In this document: in pieces, positions 23,486-35,000 of the stretch
How the letters are laid out: every line of letters starts with the position of its first letter
How positions within the stretch are numbered: position 1 is the stretch's first letter
NCBI GenBank assembly: GCA_947172415.1
Contig: OX359197.1
Location: 2,170,001 to 2,234,000 of the forward strand
Direction of reading: 5' to 3'
Source: Chondrosia reniformis
Taxonomy: Eukaryota; Porifera; Demospongiae; Chondrillida; Chondrillidae
Length of the DNA stretch: 64,000 nucleotides
Notes under the pieces: model-generated
Database searches by the model: none
The model's input: only the letters and a program-made list of their open reading frames with translations
What the model was told of the DNA's origin: nothing
Translations under genes and position numbers: made by a program

Positions 23486-23969
23486 TGTGTAGTACTTGGA
23501 TAAACAAATCAATGATGGGTAGCCTACAAACAAGTCCATTTCTATGCTACATTTACTTACAGTCAGATTTATGATTAAACTTTCCCAACCATTAATTGGC
23601 CCTTCATTCATGGCTCTCCTACCCAACATGCATATTCTACATACCAATTAGGACTAGCTTCTTGTACTCTTCTACTGCCAAATGATCTTATTATATAGAA
23701 TCATCCTTTAGCATCTTTCTCAGTGGAGAATCTTTATAAATCAATGTGTATAACCTATAAAGGGAAGTAAAACATAAATAAAAATGAGAACAATGCGATA
23801 ATTCATTCATTCACTCTATTCAAAGAATGATTTTACATTTAGCAAGGGTACAGTGTGGTTAATTTTCACCCTTAGCTTATAACTCCTTCAAGTGTGAGGT
23901 GTACATATAAGGCTGCCAAATGTATATATACAGCTCCTACCTACTGAATAAGCACCAAAGACCCAGGAA
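23486..23969. other. 5' flank of the DDE transposase gene
   Basis: No exon recognised. CCCAG lies just before the chosen ATG at 23970, so an upstream untranslated exon is possible. It probably contains the promoter. Confidence 0.4.
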
Positions 23970-26900
23970 ATGCTAGCTAAGTGGTGTGACAGACTCCAGG
24001 AGGAATGCAAGCTTTTTGAAAGAAAAGTATCAATACCACGAGAAGTAGAACCTTGTTATGCTATGGAACCTTCTGTGGCAGAATGTCCTGAGCTTTCATT
24101 AATGCCTCCTTTCATTTTGTGGTCACCATTGGAGCAGTTTGGGGAGTCATATGGCATAACTTTTACCTGCCCAAAGTGTGATGTAATTCCCTCTGAATTA
24201 AAGGCAGTTGGATGGCAATGTGGTCTAAAAGGCTCCTCTACCAACCCAAGAGTGATCCACTCAGTCGATAGTGCAGTTCTTGTGGTAGGAAGAACCTATA
24301 GGTGTTCAAGTTCACACACTGTCCTTGCATACCACCCAGATTTGATGCAGAAACTTCCTAAAAGTCTGGTACCATTCCAACTTTGGCACCGCACAGGATT
24401 CACTGTAAAATTAATAAACTGGATACAGTCTTTGGTGTTGGCTGGTGTGAGCCTAAGTGCAATAACTTCAACCTTGAACTCGAGACGACATGAATGCTAT
24501 TACCGTAGGAGGGAAACATATTACAGCATAATTCAATTGAGACAGATACCCTCACTTCTGTTTCCCTCACTAAATGAATATGAAAAAGCCTTTGGAGTTG
24601 GTAGCTCCCTGTCAAGGCATTCCACTGGTGCCATATTCCTGACTGAGTTCTGGCAAAGGAGATCTCTTTACAACAGTGTTATGGCACAAACATCAGTGAA
24701 TTCAGATGATGCCTGGTTAAGCTGTGACCACACCTTTGCCTCAGTCAGTGAGTTTGCCATGTTTGTACTGTGTATTGCACCTTATTAAGTTAATTGATAT
24801 ATGTATACATAACATACTGAAGTATAAATTCACTTTTTCACAATTCAAGATAAAATATAAGGTTAAAATTTTCAATGAATATACCTGAACTATCTATCTG
24901 TATAGAAAACATAGGAGTTTCCAGGACATCTGATGGAAAGTGGGTAACCCAGTTTAATGGTCTCTTCTGTGTGCTTAATCATTTGGGCCAGGTAGTCACC
25001 TGGAAACTTACTACTGATTTAACATTTTCACATGTGAAGGACACACTAACCAACCTGAAAGGTAGACTTGAACGACAAGGAAAGAACCTCATGGAGTTCT
25101 ACATTGACAACTGCTGCTCTTGGAGAAGGAAGCTTCAAGAGGTTTTTGGCAGTGGATTGAAAGTTAAGCTGGACATCTTTCATGCTGTAAAGAGAGTGAG
25201 TGACAAAATACCTAAGAAGCATTCCCTCAGAGTACCCTGCATAGAGGATCTTAGGACAGTGTTCAGAGATCCTACAGACAAAGGGCCTACACGTAAAAAA
25301 GCTACACCAGAGCCAGGTTAGTAAACACACATTTCATATATAATTTGTATACACTGTATATACATAAATGCATACAAACATGTACGTATATAGGTGTCTT
25401 ACTAGATAACCTCAGAGATTTTGAATTGTACTGGTCAACCAGAGAATCCATGAGTGGTGATGGAGTACTAAATGCAGCAGCTCTCAAAGAGATTTCTAAG
25501 CTAAGGAAGCACATAACAAAAGGCTGCTTGTCAGGTAATCAATGCATACAAAATTAAACATTTATATACATATATGAATCAATTTTTAACTCCTGTCCCA
25601 TGATGGCTTTCTTTAGGAATACAACCAGGAAGAGGGACCAATCGCAATGAATCACTACACAAGAATATAAATGCTATAATGAAAACCTCTAGGTAAGTTT
25701 TTTAATTATATATTTTGTAGCATATTTACATGTGTGACATAAGCTCAAATTATTGAATACATATATATATGCTGTATTATACTTTATATGTATATATACT
25801 TTTCATGCACAGGTATGGAGTGGAGTTGGCATATGCTTTACTGACCACATGTTTCTTTGTTCACAATGTGAAACGGACTGGAGGAGACCCTACTTTCCTA
25901 TTATTTGAAAACAGGGACACTTCTACATCGTGCCCAGAAACCTTTGGTCTCTCTTTCCAAGCTAATACTTGTCAATTGCAACAGGAAAAGGATCCAATGC
26001 AGAGACAACCAGTTGACTTTCAAAAAAACTCATTTGAAGACATACTGGCATGCTTTGAGGTTAGTTTCAAGAAACTAAACAAATCAAAGGTTCAGAGCAT
26101 TACTAGAATACATACTAGAATATAAAGTATTCTTAGACTAACATATATCACTCACTTTATGTTAGAATACTTTTATGCATGTAACTTGATCAGCATGCAT
26201 ATAAGTTTTGTCTGTTATTTTATAGGCCCCTTCAAACTTAGCAATATCACAATCAGACATGGCTGAAGAGGACAGCAACCCTGCCATTCCATCAGAAGTA
26301 AGCTTGTACACATATATACATTCTTGCTATATACGTATGTGGTTAAATTAATAACACAGCTTTTTACAGCAAGAATGTTAACAATTTTTAGTAAGTATAT
26401 TATACATATACAATAATTATGACATTTGACATGAATGTATATAGTATATATATGCTGGTGTAGCTCTTTGCAGAATCCCCCAATTCATATACATATAATA
26501 CAGTACAAGTTACAAAATACCAATTTAATCTAATATTTGTATAGGTACCGGACATTGACGAAGCCAATGTAATGCAGATTGACGACTCACCTTTTGAAGG
26601 ATTGGATATCACTGTAGTGAAGGGAATCCTTTTAAAGGCCATTGCTTCTTTTAAGTTGCATCAACAACTGCATGAGCAAAGTCCAACTGCCCAGATAGCT
26701 CTAAGAAACTTTCCCTTCTTACAAAAGAATTCGGGCAACCTCTTTATGTTCCTTGTTGATTCACCAGTGACAGAAGAAGAGATCAGGTTGCATGAACAGG
26801 CTTTGGATAACACTGTTGAATCTTGGAACTGTACCATAGTAAGGGCAAAAAGAGATGGTGATAGCCTTTTCTATGCCACAGCGCAGAGCATACTGGAGTG

Positions 26901-27912
26901 GGCAAGGAAGGACTGTCATTATTATCAGCATATATTATTGGAGCTGTCAAAGTATTCTTTGACTGATGCTACTGCTGTTGACAACCTTGAGCCAGCCGAC
27001 TTAATCCCTGCATTGAAACAATTTGTAGCCACTGAATGGACTGTGTCTGCCCATGAGTACACCAGTTTCCTTACAGAAAGTCAGTTGAAGAAGGAAGCAG
27101 AACGTTTGCAGAGGGATGGCATATTTGATGAAGGATTAGGAGATTTAGTACTTACTGGTATATCCAATGCCTTGAGAGTTCCCATCATTCTCTTCACATC
27201 TAAGCTAAGACTCCCCATCACTGTTTTCATGCCCACCTATACTAACATAGCTTCTATCCATTGTGTCTACATGGGATTCCTGCATCTTGGCACAGGGCGT
27301 TATGAAGTAGTGACACCACAGGGCACTGAAACAGAATCTACATGTGGAACAGGTTCGGACACTGAAGCAGCTACCAGCAGCACTTCCTTGAAAGGGTGCT
27401 CCTGTGGCAGAAAGGCAAAGTCCAAAAACCCAGCATGCTATTCTGATGAATACAGCAGCTACACATCCAAGTGTCCATGTTTCACAAGGCAAATACAATG
27501 CAACAAGCTATGTATATGCAGAGGATGCAGAAATTCTTATGGCAAAGAAGAGGCCCCTGAAGTGATGAAAAAAAGAAAACGAGCATCACATCCACTGCAG
27601 AAACATCCATTGAAAGGAGTAGGGGGAATGCATTTTATGGAAGGCTTGGCAGAATCAATAAACCTTGGCAGTGTTACCGATTTTGAGTTCATACTATTAG
27701 CAGAAATTGTTCACGAACTCTTTCAAGAAGATCAAAAACGTTTCAGTTTGTCAGATGAGGATGTCCTCTTTAATTTTTATCAGTCATGTATCCTTACCTC
27801 TTCTGCCTGTAACCTTAGTCTCCCAATCCATGAGCGATCTAAAGAGGAAGTTGTCAAGGCAGCCAGGAGTGCTCAAAGAAGAGGAGAACTAACTAAAACA
27901 CTCATAGAGTAG
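23970..27912 (+). CDS. DDE-type transposase with OTU-like and CXC domains, 1030 aa
   Basis: Seven exons join in frame: 23970-24747, 24906-25316, 25394-25534, 25617-25692, 25813-26059, 26226-26297 and 26545-27912. Near residue 70 FTCPKCD suggests a zinc-binding N-terminus. Candidate RNase H-fold acids are D in SCDHTFASVKNIG, D in FYIDNCC (followed by DIFHAVKRV) and E in GRGTNRNESLHKNIN. The last exon has an OTU-type protease fold signature, RAKRDGDSLFYATAQ, but the catalytic Cys of DGxC is Ser and the late HY pair reads RY (GTGRYEVV). It ends with a CXC/CRC-type cysteine cluster (CSCGRKAK ... CPCFTRQIQC ... CICRGC). I cannot place it in a named superfamily. It lies beside the right inverted repeat, pointing outwards. 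Confidence 0.82.
26827..27320 (+). other. OTU-like domain with altered catalytic residues
   Basis: Sub-region of the transposase's last exon. DGDSLF occupies the place of the OTU catalytic DG(N/D)CLF, with Ser for Cys, and GRYEVV the place of the catalytic HY motif. The fold call rests on these motifs and spacing of about 140 residues. If right, the domain would be an inactive ubiquitin-binding module, or a serine variant. Confidence 0.6.
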
Positions 27913-28254
27913 CACATTTTACATTTTAAATTACAGTTAACTCTACATATCTTTTAATTCTATATTTATTTGCAATTATACACCTATACTATATAATTAT
28001 TTGACTGCTTATATATAAATGGTAATTTAAAGTTTAATTCATATTGCGTATATGTATATATAATCTATTAATGGTATTAAATTCAGTGTGTAAGGCTACA
28101 TTTAGGATGACTTGATTCATTTTTCATTTATACAATGCACATAATACAGTTTATACATGTATATATTCATGTCATATATGATGCATATGTTTCCATTATT
28201 AATTTCTTGCAGTGGATATACAGATACGTGAAAAGTTGAAAAGGAAAGGAAAAA
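27913..28254. other. Transposase 3' flank
   Basis: AT-rich, with AATTTAAAGTTTAATTC-like runs and no clear AATAAA in the first 100 bp. It ends where the right minisatellite begins. Confidence 0.4.
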
Positions 28255-28890
28255 GGAGATGCTAGGAGATGCAGGAGATACAGAAGACACAGGAGATGTA
28301 GGAGATGAGGAAGATGCAGGAGATGCAGGAGATGAGGAAGATGCAGGAGATGCAGGAGATGAGGAAGATGCAGGAGATGGGGAAGATGCAGGAGATGGGG
28401 AAGATGCAGGAGATGGGGAAGATGCAGGAGATGGGGAAGATGCAGGAGATGGGGAAGATGCAGGAGATGGGGAAGATGCAGGAGATGGGGAAGATGCAGG
28501 AGATGGGGAAGATGCAGGAGACGGGGACGATGAGGAAGATGCAGGAGATGGGGAAGATGGGGAAGATGCAGGAGATGGGGAAGATGCAGGAGATGGGGAA
28601 GATGGGGAAGATACAGGAGATGGGGAAGATGCAGGAGATGGGGAAGATGCAGGGGATGGGGAAGATGCAGGAGATGGGAAAGATGCAGGAGATGGGGAAG
28701 ATGTAGGAGATGAGAGAGATGAGAGAGATGTAGGAAATATCTTCATTTTATTTATATTATTATTATTATAATTAATATTTAATTATGTATAATATTATGT
28801 ATATATAATTGTATATAATTAACTATTATTACTTACTGTATTAGTATTAGTATTAGTATTATTATTATTATTATTATGTAGTATTACTAT
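28255..28890 (-). repeat. Right long inverted repeat with minisatellite
   Basis: GAGATGCAGGAGATGGGGAA-type units (28260-28735), then the AT-rich tip with an ATT microsatellite at 28840-28875 and TAGTATTACT at the outer end. Read in reverse complement it matches 6965-7690 block by block. Its open frames (EDAGDG on plus, Ser/Pro on minus) are repeat artefacts. Confidence 0.8.
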
Positions 28891-29026
28891 TTTTATAATA
28901 TTGCGCAATTTGGATATTCCTTATATGTGCCATCAACCCTTTAGCCTTTCTAAAAGTATAGAAGCCGTACTAGTTGCAGAAGCGCTCTACTCTCGCTAGT
29001 GGCCAATAAGTGAGAAATCTCTGTGA

Positions 29027-32000
29027 ATGGCAGATAGGTACCCGAGAGGTGAGTTTGAATTGATTTTTTTAATTCATCATTTTAAGCCTCTTAATGTAGA
29101 TTTCTACTTCGTTATTTGCTAACACAACCATGTATACGTAACCCCATGCACTGTACACACACACACGCTATCGCATGTGGCAGATCATTCAATCAAGAAT
29201 ATTATATATAATAGTCAATGAATCTGCTATATAAGTACAGAAATAAATGTATACGGTATGGCATCAAATTTGGACATGTCTCCTACCAGCCAGCTGCTAG
29301 GTGCCTTTCTATATAATAGATATTGTACTTCCACAACAGCAATTATAGATATTTTATTGTACAGTGTAGTCCACATAATTCGTATCAAAGGTTATAAAGG
29401 GAATATATAGTCACTAATGCAACAGTTATATACTACTGGTTACAGATGCTACAACGCCAGTTAGGGAAGCGTGCATTAATGGCTGCAAATAACCGAATAT
29501 AACCGAAAATCACTTCATTGGTGATTTATGAGGTGTTGATTGCTAATACATTGAATAGGGTGGCCATTTTTTTCGGGCCATTCCTACTTAGAGAGTACTA
29601 CCGTACTCTCTGATGTGACCAACTGCAAGCATACCATTTTTAAACAAACTAATGATATGACATGGCATAAGGTTAGGTTGATATTATCTTTCATCTCCTT
29701 ATATTAAATTCATCTGTCACTCTATCAGTAATGTCAATTGTATTTTTTGAAGCCATACTTGGTGCAGTTGCAAGGTACAGCTCTTAGAAGTAGATAATGG
29801 GAGAGAAGATATCAACTTGTAAGTGACATATATAACTTATTAGGAATATACTTTATAATGGCTCTACCAAACACAGCTAGGTTCCTGGTAGTGAAGTTTA
29901 TTTAACAAATACATATATAGTACTAGCATGATTAACATTTTACATCAAATTCTCATTCTCTGAATAGTGTTTCAAAGAGCTAGAGGTGCTACTCCAAATG
30001 AACCTCCTCAGAATATGGCTTCTCCAACAATACATTTAAGGAATAACAAGTCTATTCAGCCCCAATTACACTCTCATCCTAATATTGGAGAGCAGTTACC
30101 ACGACAACCAATCCAATCTAGAGGTAAGCATCCTTATAGAGTCACTCCTTAGTCAATGAATACCATTATACCTACTTGGCTACACACATTCAAAATAATA
30201 ACCTGTCTACAGATTCATGTTGTAACTGATCTCTGTGAGTCTTTGGTTACAAGTTGATTCTATAATTAGCAAAGTTATCATTTCACCGAATATATACATG
30301 CAGACTAGAAGCAATTACATAATAAATGTTATAAAGTATGTTGTATATTATGTTTTAGCAATGGAAAGGAGACCAGGTGAGGTCATTACATTTCTGGAGC
30401 AACATAGGGAGAGTCATATAAAGTACTGTGATGCTCATATAGTACGTTTTGATCTTGAGCAGGAGCATGTTATATCTCAAGGACAGAGACAACAGTTGGA
30501 CTCTACTTCAAGTGTAGCTGCTGCAAATAGTCTGTTCTACCAGTTCCTTTACAATGACCCAGCTCCAGAGACACTTGAAGCAGCTGCTAAAGTACTGAAG
30601 GAAGCTCCTGATACTACAAACATGAATAAGAGTTTTGCAAAGGTTATTGAGGATTTCTTATCTCTCAATGCTACCCCATCAGGTGGGTATGCATGTGTAA
30701 CTATGAGTGTAACATTCTTGTAAACATATTCATAGCTTTGGCTTACCTTATAAGAATACTGTAGTATAGTCCATTTTAAAGTTCTTGTAACTTTATACTT
30801 AAATGCTAAGATTATGGACAAAAGAATGATCATTCATTTGAATCTTTGAATAGGCCTGTGTGGCTAGGTAGGTTTTCCATGTAGCTAATCATTCGTCTCT
30901 AGCCTGAACAATTTAAAAAAAAAAATCCAACATTTCGAAACCTATACAGGGATCATCATCAGGGAATGAAAAAACAGTGATGTTGTGACAATATATAGCT
31001 AGCAAATTAGAGTGTTAACCAGTTCAAACTGGATCAAAACAATTAAAACAATTAACTGTGTGTGGTTAAATACTAAGCAGTATAAGTAATTACTGGCTAT
31101 TTAGCAAGGCCAGGTACACAGATGGAAGTGGACCACGTTCCCTGTTGAGGGGGGCTCGCTCCTTGTGGATGTACCAAGACTCTAGGTACGATCTTTGGTA
31201 GAAAGGTAGAAATTTTTAGGGGCTGCCATAGGCAGCCCCTTATATTGTTTTCATTTGCCGATTACGTTGTACGGCTTCATGTTACGGAAAGATATATATA
31301 TATATACATATATATACTACGGGTTCATACGCAACTATTATAACACTTATTTTATACATCGATATATGTATAATACGAGTTCATACGTAACTATTGTTAC
31401 ACTTAAGTTATACGTCAATACATCGTTTTTGCAAATGGTGGCATTCAGGAAGCTTTAGTTAACGAAGCTTTTCCATCGTTATTTATAAAGTTCAGGACAC
31501 TTAAGCGTCCTCAATCGTTAGTATTACGAATATATATATTAAATCCCAACGATGCGTCCAAGTAGTTCGAGTTAATTCAGGGGGCGGCAGCCCCACGAGT
31601 TTTTAAACTCGAAATACTTGTTTTTTTTTTTAAAATTGTTCAGGCTAGAGACGAATGATTAGCTACATTCATTTGAATGTTACTCATCAGATTACATAGA
31701 GTATATATGTATATAACCACACCACTTATTTTTCTTAGTTTCTTGGCACTCTAATAGAGAAAATGTACCTCCTCAGAACGTACCTCCTCAGAACGTACCT
31801 CCTCAGAACGTACCTCCTCAGAACGTACCTCCTCAGAACGTACCTCCTCAGAACGTACCTCCTCAGAACGTACCTCCTCAGAACGTACCTCCTCAGAACG
31901 TACCTCCTCAGAACGTACCTCCTCAGAACGTACCTCCTCAGAACGTACCTCCTCAGAACGTACCTCCTCAGAACGTACCTCCTCAGAACGTACCTCCTCA

Positions 32001-35000
32001 GAACGTACCTCCTCAGAACGTACCTCCTCAGAACGTACCTCCTCAGAACGTACCTCCTCAGAACGTACCTCCTCAGAACGTACCTCCTCAGAACGTACCT
32101 CCTCAGAACGTACCTCCTCAGAACGTACCTCCTCAGAACGTACCTCCTCAGAACGTACCTCCTCAGAACGTACCTCCTCAGAACGTACCTCCTCAGAACG
32201 TACCTCCTCAGAACGTACCTCCTCAGAACGTACCTCCTCAGAACGTACCTCCTCAGAACGTACCTCCTCAGAACGTACCTCCTCAGAACGTACCTCCTCA
32301 GAATGTACCTTATCAGAATGTACTTCCTCAGAACGTACCTCCTCAGAACGTACCTCCTCAGAATGTTCCTTATCAGAATGTACCTCCTCAGAATGTACCT
32401 TATCAAAATGTACCTACTCAGAATGTACATCAGGTTGATCTTAACCAGTCCACTCTACCAGTAAGTGTATACATTCTGTAGCTACGTACGTATATAGAGT
32501 GTACTATACAGTTCCATTAATTGTGTCATATATGTGCCCAGTTATATATGCATGCTGACAATATATAAAGATCTCTACATTTGTACTGAATAATATTTAT
32601 TATATATAAAATATCTCCTTGTAGTATTTCTCATGTAAATATGTTTTGTGTCTCATTCTGTAGGGCCCTCTATTAAAGCTACAAGAAAATGCATTTGGTG
32701 TATACCAATCGTATAAGCTGGCTGAAGGAGACAGTGAAGTAAGGTTTGTCAGACTAGCCATAGTGAAGAACAAGCCATCAGTCTTAGAGACAAAGGGAGA
32801 TCAATTAGAAACATTAAAACGATTAAGGCAGTGCGGTCCTAAAAGTGAAATCAAGGGATACATAGATGTTAAAGATTTAGCTAAGCAATGTAAAGATAGG
32901 ATACGAATGATATATGGTCAAGCGGGAGCAGGAAAGACAACTGCCATGAAACACATCTGTCAACAAGTAGCTCTCTCTCAGATCAAGAGTGATTTTGCGC
33001 TCATTCTCTTCTTTCCTTTGAGAGAGGAGAGTGTTTCTCGCTGTACCGACCTCCCCAGTCTACTCGGATACTATGGGGAGGGGTCCTCTATAGACATCAC
33101 CATGGAAACCAAAATGCTAGAGGAAGGAAAGGGCCGAGACACATTGCTGATATTTGATGGTGCTGACGAAGCTAGAGAGCTTCTACAGAAGGGATCCAAT
33201 TCTGTCCTTTTGAAGATGTTAGAAGGGAAGTTGCTACCGGAAGCCTCAATCATACTTTCTAGTCGACCTGGTGTATGTCCTGAACTACAGAAATATGCAA
33301 ATCAGTTCTATGAAGTACAGGGATTCGATAAGCAGGCTGTTAAGGCTTACGTGAAGGAGTTCTTCAAAGATGATCCACTTTCTGCTGAGAGAATGTTGCA
33401 GACCATCAGAGATCGTCCTGATTTGGAGGGCGGAGTCTACATTCCAATGAATCTGTTTATTTTCTGTTCCACTTTCAAAGCCAATCAATATTCACTTCCT
33501 GCCACCATCACAGAATGTTACCAAGGTCATGTTAGTGACCTATGTTCTAGGGAATGCGAAAAAGATGGAAGAGATGTCTACATTGACCCAACTCTTTCTA
33601 AGCTCCCAGAAGACCTACAGGACCTCCTTTGGCGTCTAGGAGAACTTGCCTTTAAAGGTTTGACAGCTAAACCATCCAACTACATTTTCACTGAGCAAGC
33701 CATTCGGAATGTCTTCCCTGAAATTAAGGGAAAACCCCATGACTCTGTTTTCAAAGGATTCCTTCACCTACACAGTGGAAAACATGGAGGATATAGGCCA
33801 ACATTCTCTGGCAACTTCTCCCATGCAACTCTCCAAGAGTTCTTTTCTGCCCTTCACCTGAGTCAGCTCTCCGAAAAGGATCAGGTTATTTTGTGGAAGG
33901 AGCACATTTTCAATCCATCCTTTGCTGTGGTCTTGCGATTTTATGCTGGGCTGACCAATTTATCTTGCAAAGATTTCATCCCATCATGTCTTGTCACGCC
34001 TCATGCCACTCCCACAACAGCTGCTCCTCCCAATGTAGCTGGTGCTACTCTGCAGCTTCCAGATAAATCTGATTTTGAGAATCCTCAGCTCCTCTTCCTG
34101 TTGCATGCGCTTCATGAGTCTCAAAATGAGACTGTTATCTGTGAAACATTGAAGCACTTGAATAGTTCACTTACGTTTTATAATGATCTAGGTTCATTTG
34201 ATGTGATGGTTGTACTAAAATGTTTAGCACACTGTACTCATTTGATTGAGCTGGATATGTATGGAAACAAAAATCCATTTCCTGTTGAGAGTGTTAAGCG
34301 TTTACTACACAGCAACCAAAACTTGCAAAAGCTGAAAGGTTGTGTCCTTGATCACTTGACTGAAGATGGTAAGACATTACTTTACATGTTATAACACTGT
34401 TTTTATATAAACCTATTGTAACAAATAAATAGATATTTCTGTCTATATGACCGCATAACTAAGTGATAAGTGTTAGATATTTATTATTTTAATTCATAGT
34501 TATCAAGTTGTTATCAATTAATGATTGTTGACTATGTTAATAATGATAATAATGATCTGTGTGTGTATAACTGATTAGATGCAGTGACTGTGTTCACAAG
34601 AACATGTTCAGTGAAGAAGCTGGAACTGAGGATTACCAAGTCCACTTCATTATCTGCCGTAATGAGAGTGTTTTCATTGAAGGGATTGGAGACACTGAGT
34701 TTGAACCTTGATGGCTGTACAATAACAGTGAGTCACTATGCATCATTTTTCTAATTATTATGAAGCAGGTAACTGTATATTAGCTGTAACCTCCCAAATA
34801 GGTAATAGTTGCACAATAATTTCTTAATGACTCTCTTGGTTGGTTTGCATCCAATTCTTATCATAGAGTACGATAGTACTCTATAAGTAGGGATGGCCGA
34901 AAAAAACATGGCCACCCTATCTAATGTATTATCAATTAACACCTCATGATTCAACAACAATAGGATTTTCGGTTATATTCAAGTGTTTGCAGTCGTTTTT

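Larger units (their letters stand above)
6965..28890. mobile_element. Large nested DNA transposon with long inverted repeats, unclassified
   Basis: The left end (6965-7690) and the reverse complement of the right end (28255-28890) share the same order of blocks: AGTAATACTA, an (AAT)n run, AATACTAATAC, ACATAATATTATACATAATT, a TAAAATGA-GATAT block, and then a CATCTCCTGCATCTTCC minisatellite. Between them lie two divergent genes, each ending near one repeat: an ATPase on the left and a DDE/OTU/CXC transposase on the right. The span is 21.9 kb, about 12.0 kb after removing the nested CACTA element. A target duplication could not be fixed in the AT-rich flanks. That both genes belong to the element is an inference from their position and orientation. 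Confidence 0.68.

Noticed and set aside
28117-28771. Long acidic and Ser/Pro frames on both strands
   Set aside because: Minisatellite of the right inverted repeat; no splice sites or non-repetitive coding part.
6965-28890. A Maverick/Polinton or viral origin for the large element
   Set aside because: No DNA polymerase B, retroviral-type integrase, capsid or protease genes are present. The ATPase is not of the packaging type as far as its motifs show.
28905-29010. Possible last exon of the FJX1-like kinase to the right of the large transposon
   Set aside because: A frame reading MCHQPFSLSKSIEAVLV is present, but no acceptor in the required phase 0 is visible and the match is too weak.
31735-32464. 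YLLRT-type (plus) and RRYVL-type (minus) 230-residue frames
   Set aside because: Shadow frames of the 15-bp repeat. The NLR frame (VPPQN) is the one whose phase matches the flanking exons.
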